Part shown: positions 1 to 5,774 of the stretch, piece by piece | Position numbering within the stretch: position 1 is the stretch's first letter | How the letters are laid out: each line of letters begins with the position of its first letter | Origin: Syntrophobacterales bacterium | GTDB lineage: Bacteria > Desulfobacterota > Syntrophia > Syntrophales > UBA6807 | NCBI GenBank assembly: GCA_021159265.1 | Contig: JAGGSD010000021.1 | Coordinates: forward strand, 1-5,781 | Direction of reading: 5' to 3' | DNA: 5,781 bases | The notes under the pieces: model-generated | The model's database searches: none | What the model was told of the DNA's origin: nothing | Seen by the model: only the letters and a program-made list of their open reading frames with translations | Translations under genes and position numbers: made by a program

Positions 1-8
1 ATTTTCTT

Positions 9-40
9 TTTCGTGTTTTCGTACTTTCGTGTTTTCGTGA
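9..40. repeat. Two tandem copies of a 16-bp TTTCGTG-rich unit
   Basis: Positions 9-24 and 25-40 are two head-to-tail copies of a 16-bp unit (TTTCGTGTTTTCGTAC, then TTTCGTGTTTTCGTGA) that differ only in the last two bases. Each unit itself contains two TTTCGT submotifs. The run lies directly before the riboswitch and may extend beyond the left edge of the window. It is probably a small dispersed or slippage-derived intergenic repeat. It could also overlap the riboswitch promoter, but I see no convincing -35/-10 pair in it. What follows is only an AT-rich stretch (about 41-58). Confidence 0.6.
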
Positions 41-56
41 TAAAAATATATCTTTT

Positions 57-240
57 TTGGTTCCGGCTTGTCCGGGTTAGGATTCGGTAACGGAACACGG
101 TGAGAATCCGTGACGGTCCCGCCGCTGTAATCGGGGATGTGATTCATGATAAGGCCACTGCCATGAGTGTTAAGGCATAGCATGATGGGAAGGTTTTGAA
201 TTACGATTGACCCGGAAGTCAGAAGACGACTGAATGTCCT
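57..240 (+). promoter_or_regulatory. Cobalamin (adenosylcobalamin-type) riboswitch aptamer
   Basis: The conserved blocks of the cobalamin riboswitch occur in the right order. GGTGAGAATCC is near 99-109. The core GGTCCCGCCGCTGTAA is near 115-130. GCCACTG is at 154-160 and GGGAAGG at 187-193. A B12-box-like segment, AGTCAGAAGACGACTG, is at 217-232. CCGGGT (72-77) can pair with ACCCGG (210-215), closing the multi-arm core. The B12 box departs from the usual AGCCAGGAGACC form, but the overall architecture is unmistakable. A small hairpin at 245-258 (CATCA/TGATG, loop AACC) just downstream could be the P13 element. An intrinsic terminator follows at once, so ligand binding probably ends transcription before the dehydrogenase and TrpD-like genes. 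These genes should then be expressed when cobalamin is low. Exact ends are approximate. Confidence 0.95.
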
Positions 241-260
241 GATTCATCAAACCTGATGGT

Positions 261-304
261 AAAGGGTTCTGGTAGCATAAATCTGCTATTGGAACCCTTT
301 TTTA
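261..304 (+). terminator. Rho-independent terminator of the riboswitch expression platform
   Basis: AAAGGGTTC (261-269) pairs perfectly with GAACCCTTT (292-300). The stem continues inward through three G-U wobbles into TAGCA/TGCTA, giving about 17 pairs around a six-base loop (278-283). A run of six T (298-303) follows. It sits 20 bases after the aptamer and 26 bases before the first start codon, which is the expected layout for transcriptional attenuation. GACCC (209-213), part of the aptamer-closing strand, could pair with GGGTT (264-268) as a short competing helix. That antiterminator idea is an inference. Confidence 0.9.
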
Positions 305-315
305 TTTTGGTGAAC

Positions 316-332
316 AAAGGAGGTAAGCTGTG
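316..332 (+). promoter_or_regulatory. Strong ribosome binding site that fixes a GTG start
   Basis: AAAGGAGGT (316-324) is a near-perfect match to the anti-Shine-Dalgarno sequence. It lies six bases before GTG at 330-332. No ATG in the same frame is equally well placed, so the dehydrogenase is called from GTG. The site lies outside the terminator hairpin, so control is probably transcriptional rather than by masking the ribosome site. Confidence 0.8.
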
Positions 333-1298
333 AAGTGTATCCAAGTTAGAGGAATTAACGATTTTATCATCACCGAAGCACCCCTCAGTAATCCTATGGT
401 CGATGAGATAACGATCAAGGTTCTGGTAACCGGTCTATGCAGGACAGACCTCAAGTTAATACGCGATGGACACCGTGACTTGATACTGCCCAGGATACCG
501 GGTGAAGAGGTGGTGGGAGTTATCTATGCAAAGGGGGCAGATGTAACCGAATTCAATGAAGGTGATTTTGTTTATGTCTATCCGGGGATATGGTGTGGTC
601 ATTGCCCTGCTTGTAAAAACAACGCAGAAAACCTCTGCAGGGAAATGAAAATCATGGGCTTCCACCGGGACGGTGGTTTCGCAGAATATGTGAACGTCCC
701 GGCCCAAAGTGTTATCCGCCTCCCTCAGGGACTGGAGCCGGAACTGGCCGTATTTGCAGAGCCACTCTCGTGCTGTCTTAACGCACTTGAAATAGGTAAT
801 GTCAGAGCGGGACAGTCCGTTGGTATCTGGGGTGCCGGACCTGCGGGGACATTACTTTATAGGGCGGCCCGTGCAATGGGAGCGGAGTCCTTCTCAATCG
901 AGCCTGACGAAAGGCGCCGTATACTCATTGGTGGGTATGAAACATGTCCTGATCGTACATTCGATGTGTGTGTAGTCGCCGTGGGATCAAAACATGCTTA
1001 TGAAGAAGCCATACAAAAACTCGCACCCCTTGGACGACTCATTGTCTTTTCCGGATTATCCTTCTCGGACGATCGACAGATGACGGTAAGTTTTAATCAG
1101 CTACACTATTTGGAACAGACGGTTGTGGGTGCTTACGGGTGCTGTTTCCGGCACGGTAAACAAGCCTTGACTCACATTGCCGACGGAACCGTTCCGGTGC
1201 GAGACATGATTTCTCACCGAATGTCGCTGTATGGTTTGGAAACTGCCCTGAAATATGTAGAACAGCGGGCCGGTATGAAGATACTGCTATATCCATAA
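330..1298 (+). CDS. Zinc-type medium-chain alcohol dehydrogenase-like oxidoreductase, B12-riboswitch controlled
   Basis: This is a 322-residue member of the medium-chain dehydrogenase/reductase superfamily, cytosolic and presumably NAD(P)-dependent. The N-terminal GroES-like domain has C37-x2-D40 in the GLCRTD motif. Four structural-zinc cysteines, C89, C92, C95 and C103, follow in the usual spacing. FAEPLSC places E144 where sorbitol or threonine dehydrogenase relatives have their third catalytic-zinc ligand. The Rossmann motif GAGPAG is at 168-173. Oddly, the usual GHE catalytic motif reads GEE (58-60), so the histidine ligand is replaced by E59. The stretch between the nucleotide-binding strand (about 190-197) and the next core strand (FDVCVVAVGS, 211-220) is also short, which helps explain a total length below the usual 340-350. 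The substrate cannot be read from the sequence. The gene is first in the riboswitch-led operon, 15 bases before the TrpD-like gene. Family assignment is firm; the function and B12 link are inferred from position. Confidence 0.9.
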   Translation: MKCIQVRGINDFIITEAPLSNPMVDEITIKVLVTGLCRTDLKLIRDGHRDLILPRIPGEEVVGVIYAKGADVTEFNEGDFVYVYPGIWCGHCPACKNNAENLCREMKIMGFHRDGGFAEYVNVPAQSVIRLPQGLEPELAVFAEPLSCCLNALEIGNVRAGQSVGIWGAGPAGTLLYRAARAMGAESFSIEPDERRRILIGGYETCPDRTFDVCVVAVGSKHAYEEAIQKLAPLGRLIVFSGLSFSDDRQMTVSFNQLHYLEQTVVGAYGCCFRHGKQALTHIADGTVPVRDMISHRMSLYGLETALKYVEQRAGMKILLYP

Positions 1299-1313
1299 GG
1301 AGGAAAAGAATTC

Positions 1314-2456
1314 ATGTGGACTGAGAAAGCCTTGAAAGTCTTTGGTTATAATATTCAGAAGGTAATTGATGGAGAAGATCTGACCAAGCAGGAAAGCTAT
1401 GAGATGTTTCGTCAAATTCTTATGAACTTGCAACCCGATCTTCAACAGGGAGCATTTCTGGCTGCTCTGAGGGCAAAGGGAGAAGCTCCACAGGAAATCG
1501 CTGGTGCCTGGCAGGCTATTGTAGATATCGATACCAACACCGTTACGGAGGAATTTGATTATCCTCTTGTAGAGAATTCGGGAACCGGAATGGACCAGAT
1601 GAAAACCTTCAATATTAGTTCGGCCGCCGCCATCGTGGCTGCTGCCGCGGGTGTGAAGCTGGGGCGTCATGGTGCAAGAGCACTGACTTCCAAATGTGGA
1701 ACTGTAGACCTCCTTGAATCAGTCGGCATTGATGTGGAAAGTGGTGTGACAAAAGTCGTGAGAAGTATAGAAAAAGTTGGAATAGGTCTCTTCAACGGAA
1801 TGAGTTCTCGTGTGCATCCTCGATCGCTGGCCCGCATTCTTTCCCAAATTCGGTTTGGTTCGACGCTTAATATTGCAGCATCCCTGGCGAGTCCCTGCAG
1901 ACCGACCCATGCATTGCGGGGAGTCTATTCTGCAAACGTGATTTCGACTATTTGTGAAGTAATGAAAGAAATCGGATATGAACGGGCTATGATTGTTCAC
2001 GGTTTTGATGCGAACGAAGAAAAAGGGATTGATGAGTTATCAACTATGGGAAAGACAGTTGTTCACGAGTTTTTCTCCGACGGCACAGAAGATACCTATG
2101 ATATCGCTCCGGAAGATGTGGGTCTCAAACGGGCAGATTACGCCTCAATTGCAGCTACGGGGGATATCTTGACTGAATCTATTCGTTTTCTAAAGGTTAT
2201 TTGCGGGATCGATTACCCGGAATGCATTGATATTACTTGTTATAATGCCGGTGCAATTCTTTATATTGTCGATATAGTACGTGATATTCGCAGTGGTATC
2301 GAGATCAGCAGGAAGATTATCGAAAGTGGCAGGGCCAAAGAGAAGCTTTTAGAATGGGTTTCGGAACAGGCCGATACGGCCGGAAATGGTCGCCGCCGGT
2401 TTTTGAATTTGATAAAGGAGGCAAACCTGGAAAGTGAAGTTGCACCGTTTATATGA
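1314..2456 (+). CDS. TrpD-family phosphoribosyltransferase homologue (anthranilate phosphoribosyltransferase-like)
   Basis: This 380-residue protein has the TrpD fold (nucleoside phosphorylase/phosphoribosyltransferase class). A helical N-terminal domain covers about residues 1-75. The diphosphate-binding glycine loop follows as SGTGMD (89-94, canonical GTGGD), then TFNISS (98-103), GRHGARALTSKCGT (117-130, canonical KHGNR...SKSG), VHP (167-169), GYERAMIVHG (221-230) and the metal-binding D240-E241. NAGAILY (311-317) matches the late family motif. PRPP and magnesium binding therefore look largely kept. The acceptor side is not: HGNR becomes HGAR, and the VRxxLGxRTxFNxLGPLxNP block is rewritten as LSQIRFGSTLNIAASLASP (176-194), where the family arginine that binds anthranilate seems displaced. 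Automated tools would probably call it trpD, but no other trp gene is present and it lies in a B12-riboswitch operon. AAGGAGG (1297-1303) overlaps the dehydrogenase stop and sets the ATG start. I infer a phosphoribosyltransferase or phosphorylase acting on another substrate. Confidence 0.85.
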   Translation: MWTEKALKVFGYNIQKVIDGEDLTKQESYEMFRQILMNLQPDLQQGAFLAALRAKGEAPQEIAGAWQAIVDIDTNTVTEEFDYPLVENSGTGMDQMKTFNISSAAAIVAAAAGVKLGRHGARALTSKCGTVDLLESVGIDVESGVTKVVRSIEKVGIGLFNGMSSRVHPRSLARILSQIRFGSTLNIAASLASPCRPTHALRGVYSANVISTICEVMKEIGYERAMIVHGFDANEEKGIDELSTMGKTVVHEFFSDGTEDTYDIAPEDVGLKRADYASIAATGDILTESIRFLKVICGIDYPECIDITCYNAGAILYIVDIVRDIRSGIEISRKIIESGRAKEKLLEWVSEQADTAGNGRRRFLNLIKEANLESEVAPFI

Positions 2457-2614
2457 TCATGGTGAAGTTATGTTGTTTTGAAGCTGGTTCCTTACACACA
2501 TTGTATATTCAAGCACGCTCGCGGCGCACTATCAGGTGATATATATCATTGAAAAAATTGGCAATAAAACTATGATATTTGATTCCCTGTATGCAATTTG
2601 TGGGACAATAGAGC
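2457..2614. other. Convergent intergenic region without a recognisable gene
   Basis: These 158 bases separate the TrpD-like gene (+) from pabBC (-). The perfect 12-bp palindrome TGATATATATCA lies at 2537-2548. It can be extended by two G-U pairs on the + strand and is followed by GAAAAAATTG, but it is too AU-rich and lacks a T run, so I do not call it a terminator. A GC-rich patch, CACGCTCGCGGCGC, sits nearby at 2514-2527. A 26-codon frame from ATG at 2459 has no features suggesting that it is real. Confidence 0.5.
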
Positions 2615-4429
2615 TCACTGACGATGGTGAAGCAACTCATTCGGCATTTTATTAATGTATTCCTTAATTTCCTGATAGTCAACAAAGGCTTCTTGCTCCT
2701 TGCGTACAGAATTAACCAGGTAGATATGAGGACTTCTTACGAGATCTTCCATACTAATTACCCTCTCCCTGACTTTACCTTGCTCTAGCATGTGGGCTCG
2801 GAAAGTACCGGCAAGCAAACCACATCGAACCGGTGGGGTGTACAGTTCTCCGTCCAGCTCAACTACAATATTGGCTATGCAAGACTCAGTTACCTCGCAC
2901 TTTTCATTCCACAATATTACATCATCATATCCAGAACATGCTGCCAATACCTGATCATACATATCTCGATTAGTTGTTTTGTGATACAGAAAAGGGTTTG
3001 AAGAATCGATGGGTAATGGTGCCAGACATACGCGCTGTCTGTGTGTAGAACCAGAATGACGCAGGGCTTCGGATTGACACGCGATACATCCGTCTTTTGC
3101 CAGGAGCAAACGGATCTTGTGCGCGGTATTTGAGAAGGAGGGAATCAAAGAAAAAAGCCTGTCACGTATATCGCCAATATCGGCGGAAAAAGAAAAATAG
3201 GCAGCCGATTCCCTGAGACGCGCCAGATGGTGCCGCAGTAGATAATATCCATCCTCAGGCATCCACAAGATCGTTTCGAGAAGCGAAAAATCAGGCATTC
3301 TCGTAGTTAGTATCCTTGCCTTCGTTTGACATTCGTTAAATTCAATCGTATCTGTAGAGTCCCAAACAATACCGCCGCCAACGCCATATTCGGCTTTCTC
3401 TTTGATCTTGTCGATGAGCACCGTCCGAATGGCAACATTGAACTGTGCTTTGCGATGAGGGCTTATGAACCCAATACTTCCTGTGTATATTCGACGCGGA
3501 GTTGTTTCAAGTTCCTCTATGATCTGCATAGTGCGAATTTTAGGAGCTCCTGTGATAGAAGCTGGTGGGAAGAGAGACCCCAATATGTCGCATAAACCAG
3601 CCTTCGTTTTCGCCCTGACCGTCGAAGTCATCTGCCATACGGTTGGGTACTTTTCGACGGCAAAAAGATCGTTTACTTCTATACCCCCAGTGTGTGCGAT
3701 CCGCCCTATGTCGTTTCGAATCATATCGACGATCATGACGTTTTCCGCCCGATTTTTTTCTGAATGATAGAGCCATTCGGCTTGTTTTATGTCGTCTTGG
3801 AACATCAGCCCTCTCGGAGCTGTTCCCTTCATGGGACGAGAAATCAGATCTGTGCCATCGAGATGGAAAAACAGCTCGGGCGAAGCGGAGCAGACAGACC
3901 ATTCTTCCGTATTCAAGAAGGCTCCATACGGGGCATCCTGCGACTTCACCAATTCAATGAAGTATGGCCATGGGTCACCACTAAAGGACGAAGTGAGGTA
4001 ATATGTGAAATTGACTTGATAAGTATCGCCATTTGCAATGTATCTTTTGATTTTGTCGATAGCGTTCTGGTAAGCATCTCGCGACAGCGAGGGGCTCCAC
4101 GTGAAAGATTGGCCCGTATGATATTTTGTTGATGTTGGAAAACACAGTTGGTCGGGTTGACCGTAAATGCCGAACCATACAAGAGGAAATGAGCCGTTCC
4201 CCTTTACCGTAAGCGCCGGGTCGAAGGCTGGTGATGCCTCGTAAGAGATAAACCCTGCCGCATATAGACCATGCTTGTAAACTGTTTTTTCAATTGCTTT
4301 CAGCGCTGGAATGACCTCGTCAATACGATATGCCGAAACAACCCGCTGGGGTGCTCGGAAATGTAACCAGCGCTGCTGAGTGGCATCGTGAATCACAACC
4401 TCATTGATCATATCAGTAATATTTATCAT
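2615..4429 (-). CDS. pabB: Fused aminodeoxychorismate synthase component I / aminodeoxychorismate lyase (PabB-PabC)
   Basis: This 604-residue bifunctional enzyme of p-aminobenzoate (folate) synthesis should act in the cytosol. The PabB domain (about 10-375) converts chorismate and ammonia to 4-amino-4-deoxychorismate. It shows GDTYQVNFT (134-142), SASPELFF (181-188) and RPMKGTAPRG (198-207), whose K201 is the nucleophilic lysine that distinguishes PabB from TrpE-type enzymes. It continues with ENVMIVDMIRNDIG (229-242), PPASITGAPK (288-297) and the C-terminal GVGGGIVWDS (349-358). The PabC domain (about 378-600), a fold-type IV PLP enzyme, releases pyruvate to give p-aminobenzoate. It carries the PLP lysine K484 in HKTTNR, EVTESCIANI (512-521), GLLAGTFR (537-544) and LVNSVR (571-576). 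Both active sites look intact. The glutaminase subunit PabA is not in the window and must be elsewhere. The start is uncertain: neither M1 nor M7 has a good Shine-Dalgarno sequence, and conserved sequence begins near VVIHDA (11-16), so either fits. Confidence 0.95.
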   Translation of the reverse strand: MINITDMINEVVIHDATQQRWLHFRAPQRVVSAYRIDEVIPALKAIEKTVYKHGLYAAGFISYEASPAFDPALTVKGNGSFPLVWFGIYGQPDQLCFPTSTKYHTGQSFTWSPSLSRDAYQNAIDKIKRYIANGDTYQVNFTYYLTSSFSGDPWPYFIELVKSQDAPYGAFLNTEEWSVCSASPELFFHLDGTDLISRPMKGTAPRGLMFQDDIKQAEWLYHSEKNRAENVMIVDMIRNDIGRIAHTGGIEVNDLFAVEKYPTVWQMTSTVRAKTKAGLCDILGSLFPPASITGAPKIRTMQIIEELETTPRRIYTGSIGFISPHRKAQFNVAIRTVLIDKIKEKAEYGVGGGIVWDSTDTIEFNECQTKARILTTRMPDFSLLETILWMPEDGYYLLRHHLARLRESAAYFSFSADIGDIRDRLFSLIPSFSNTAHKIRLLLAKDGCIACQSEALRHSGSTHRQRVCLAPLPIDSSNPFLYHKTTNRDMYDQVLAACSGYDDVILWNEKCEVTESCIANIVVELDGELYTPPVRCGLLAGTFRAHMLEQGKVRERVISMEDLVRSPHIYLVNSVRKEQEAFVDYQEIKEYINKMPNELLHHRQ

Positions 4430-4649
4430 TTGTCTGAGAACTTCTACTTACGAGCACATGATATTTGATGGCCTCTGCTTTTTCTGCAGCATACCAACAG
4501 TCTCCATTGATACATGTTACTTGAAAATGGTGAAGGTTTTGTTATATATATGCTGAAGATTAATAAAATATCTCCTCTTGTTCTCTGATAATCCCACTCC
4601 ATGGTTACCTGTGCGTGAGACAACACTAAAGGTATTTCTTCCGCATATT
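4430..4649 (-). other. azlD-pabBC gap with an ambiguous, possibly frameshifted small reading frame
   Basis: On the - strand a 69-codon frame begins with ATG at 4653-4651, overlapping the azlD stop as ATGA, and ends at 4444. It starts MKYAEEIPLVLSHAQVTMEW and is not a family I recognise. Its last third reads poorly (arginine/cysteine-rich, no pattern). In contrast, another frame on the same strand (4541-4416) gives an ordinary-looking 42-residue stretch including FQVTCINGDCWYAAEKAEAI. That second frame has no early start codon. It stops with TGA at 4415-4413, one base before the second methionine of pabBC. The two frames could be halves of one small gene broken by a slip in the TATATATA run (4542-4551), or chance. 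No clear promoter or terminator for pabBC is visible here. Confidence 0.3.
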
Positions 4650-4970
4650 TCATAAAAACATTTCTACCAGCCGGAAAAGAAACATGCCCGTAATAACAGT
4701 CCCCGCCAGGGATCTGGTCTTCAGTGCAAAAATAAACGTGGGAATGGCAACGAATAACTCCGGCCGGAAAAGTTCCAGTTGCCGGGGTTCACCGGTAGTC
4801 ACGAGATAAGGCAAAATAATGGCGCTCAGTATTGCCACGGGAATGAAATCGAGCCACCCCACAAGCCATTCCGGCATCTGCCGATTCGACAGAAAAAACA
4901 GGGGTAGCCACCGGGGAATATAGGTGACAATTCCCATTCCAAGTACAATGATTAGATAATCCGTTTTCAT
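4650..4970 (-). CDS. azlD: AzlD, small subunit of branched-chain amino acid exporter
   Basis: This 106-residue integral membrane protein has the normal AzlD length. Hydrophobic segments lie at about 5-27, 38-58, 70-84 and 87-104. Family hallmarks are the early VTYIPRWLPLFF (15-26) and FIPVAILSAIILPYL (42-56), a membrane helix containing the conserved proline. AzlD works with AzlC to export branched-chain amino acids or related compounds across the cytoplasmic membrane; the exact substrate is not readable here. Its ATG overlaps the azlC stop by ATGA, and no separate Shine-Dalgarno sequence is seen, so translation is probably coupled to azlC. Its own TGA again overlaps an ATG (4653-4651) that opens an uncertain small frame. 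Confidence 0.93.
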   Translation of the reverse strand: MKTDYLIIVLGMGIVTYIPRWLPLFFLSNRQMPEWLVGWLDFIPVAILSAIILPYLVTTGEPRQLELFRPELFVAIPTFIFALKTRSLAGTVITGMFLFRLVEMFL

Positions 4971-5707
4971 AATAGTTTTTGATCGTCGTTTACCTTTATA
5001 AAAATCTTCGATTTCTGCAAGAAGACACCGATGGTAGCCGCTATTACCGATGCTATTACGATGTAAGAGTTACCCGGAAGTACCAGTGACAGGACAACGG
5101 CCAGAAGGCCTGCAATGATCGCAATGATCATGTAAAGCAATCCTCTCAATTGAAAAACCAAAAGGCAGATAAACATGGCAATAAGGGCATAATCAATCCC
5201 GAAGGCGCCGGAGGGAATAAAATCTCCACAGTATCCACCTGTTATTGTGCTCCCGATCCATACAATGTTGGATGTGTGATTGACAACAATGGCTCTCCGC
5301 CAACCCCAGTTTCCATTCCTGAATCTTGTAATATTAAGGGCGAAACTTTCATCTGTAACTCCATAAGCATATAACGAAAGCCACCCCTTGCTGATATCTT
5401 TCAGGTAAACAGCCAGAGACGAACTCATCAGTAAATGCCGTAAATTAACCATAAATATTGTGATCACAACAGGGACAAAGGCAGCTCCCGAATCAAGCAT
5501 TGATACGGCGATAAACTGCGCGCTTCCCGCATAAACCAAAAGAGACATAAGACCGATTTCCAGAGGATGGAGACCCGCCTTCTGAGCAATGACTCCAAAG
5601 GCCAACCCTATAGGGAGATAGCCGAGACAGATAGGCCCTGCAGCCACCGTTCCGTCTTTAATGGCAGGCTGCCAATTTTCCGTATGTTCCGTGGGATCAA
5701 AATTCAT
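4967..5707 (-). CDS. azlC: AzlC, large subunit of branched-chain amino acid exporter
   Basis: This 246-residue polytopic inner-membrane protein is of normal AzlC length. After a hydrophilic N-terminus of about 20 residues it carries the family motifs LPIGLAFGVIA (31-41), VYAGSAQF (58-65), NLRHLLMSSSL (88-98) and GVTDESFAL (116-124). Further hydrophobic segments follow at about 147-160, 170-187, 189-210 and 213-231. The charged tail is short (KSKIFIKVNDDQK). With AzlD it forms the two-part LIV-E type exporter that removes excess branched-chain amino acids or analogues. The start is ATG at 5707-5705, with GAGG four bases upstream (5715-5712). An overlapping ATG at 5711 runs into a stop after four codons and is not the start. 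It is the first gene of the - strand azlCD pair. No linked Lrp-type regulator is visible in the window. Confidence 0.95.
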   Translation of the reverse strand: MNFDPTEHTENWQPAIKDGTVAAGPICLGYLPIGLAFGVIAQKAGLHPLEIGLMSLLVYAGSAQFIAVSMLDSGAAFVPVVITIFMVNLRHLLMSSSLAVYLKDISKGWLSLYAYGVTDESFALNITRFRNGNWGWRRAIVVNHTSNIVWIGSTITGGYCGDFIPSGAFGIDYALIAMFICLLVFQLRGLLYMIIAIIAGLLAVVLSLVLPGNSYIVIASVIAATIGVFLQKSKIFIKVNDDQKLL

Positions 5708-5743
5708 TCATCCTCGATCTTAGTTCCTTAGTTGTAAAGTTCG

Positions 5744-5774
5744 TGCCTGCCTGTGCGTTGCACGCAGACAGGCA
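5744..5774. repeat. Imperfect inverted repeat upstream of azlC
   Basis: TGCCTG (5744-5749) is the reverse complement of CAGGCA (5769-5774). Inside lie TGCG (5754-5757) and CGCA (5763-5766). GCCTG (5749-5753) can alternatively pair with CAGGC (5769-5773) across a two-base GA bulge, and GTGC/GCAC (5753-5756/5760-5763) offers another inner fold. The doubled CCTG makes several folds possible. There is no T run after the hairpin on the + strand. On the - strand AATTTTGCC lies before it rather than after, so I do not call it a terminator. It resembles the small palindromic units dispersed in intergenic DNA. It could also be part of the azlC leader. Confidence 0.5.

Noticed and set aside
1287..2000. 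Antisense frames of 93-127 codons opposite the TrpD-like gene
   Set aside because: They are shadows of a strongly conserved + strand gene, show no family motifs and lack ribosome sites.
1314..2456. Calling this gene trpD of the tryptophan pathway
   Set aside because: No other trp gene is present, the gene is under cobalamin riboswitch control, and residues expected to bind anthranilate are changed.
2459..2539. A 26-codon frame just after the TrpD-like gene
   Set aside because: It is very short, has no ribosome site and no recognisable pattern, and the region looks like plain intergenic DNA.
2537..2560. Palindrome TGATATATATCA followed by an A-rich stretch as a shared terminator for the convergent genes
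   Set aside because: The stem is almost all A-T, has no T run on the + strand, and the A run (2552-2557) gives a U run on the wrong side for a stable - strand terminator.
3326..4182. Several frames of 65-122 codons on both strands inside pabBC
   Set aside because: They overlap well-conserved PabB sequence, including the catalytic K201 region, and have no recognisable domains.
4444..4560. A sigma-70-like promoter for pabBC in the TATATA run
   Set aside because: There is a -10-like TATATA, but no acceptable -35 element at the right distance on the - strand.
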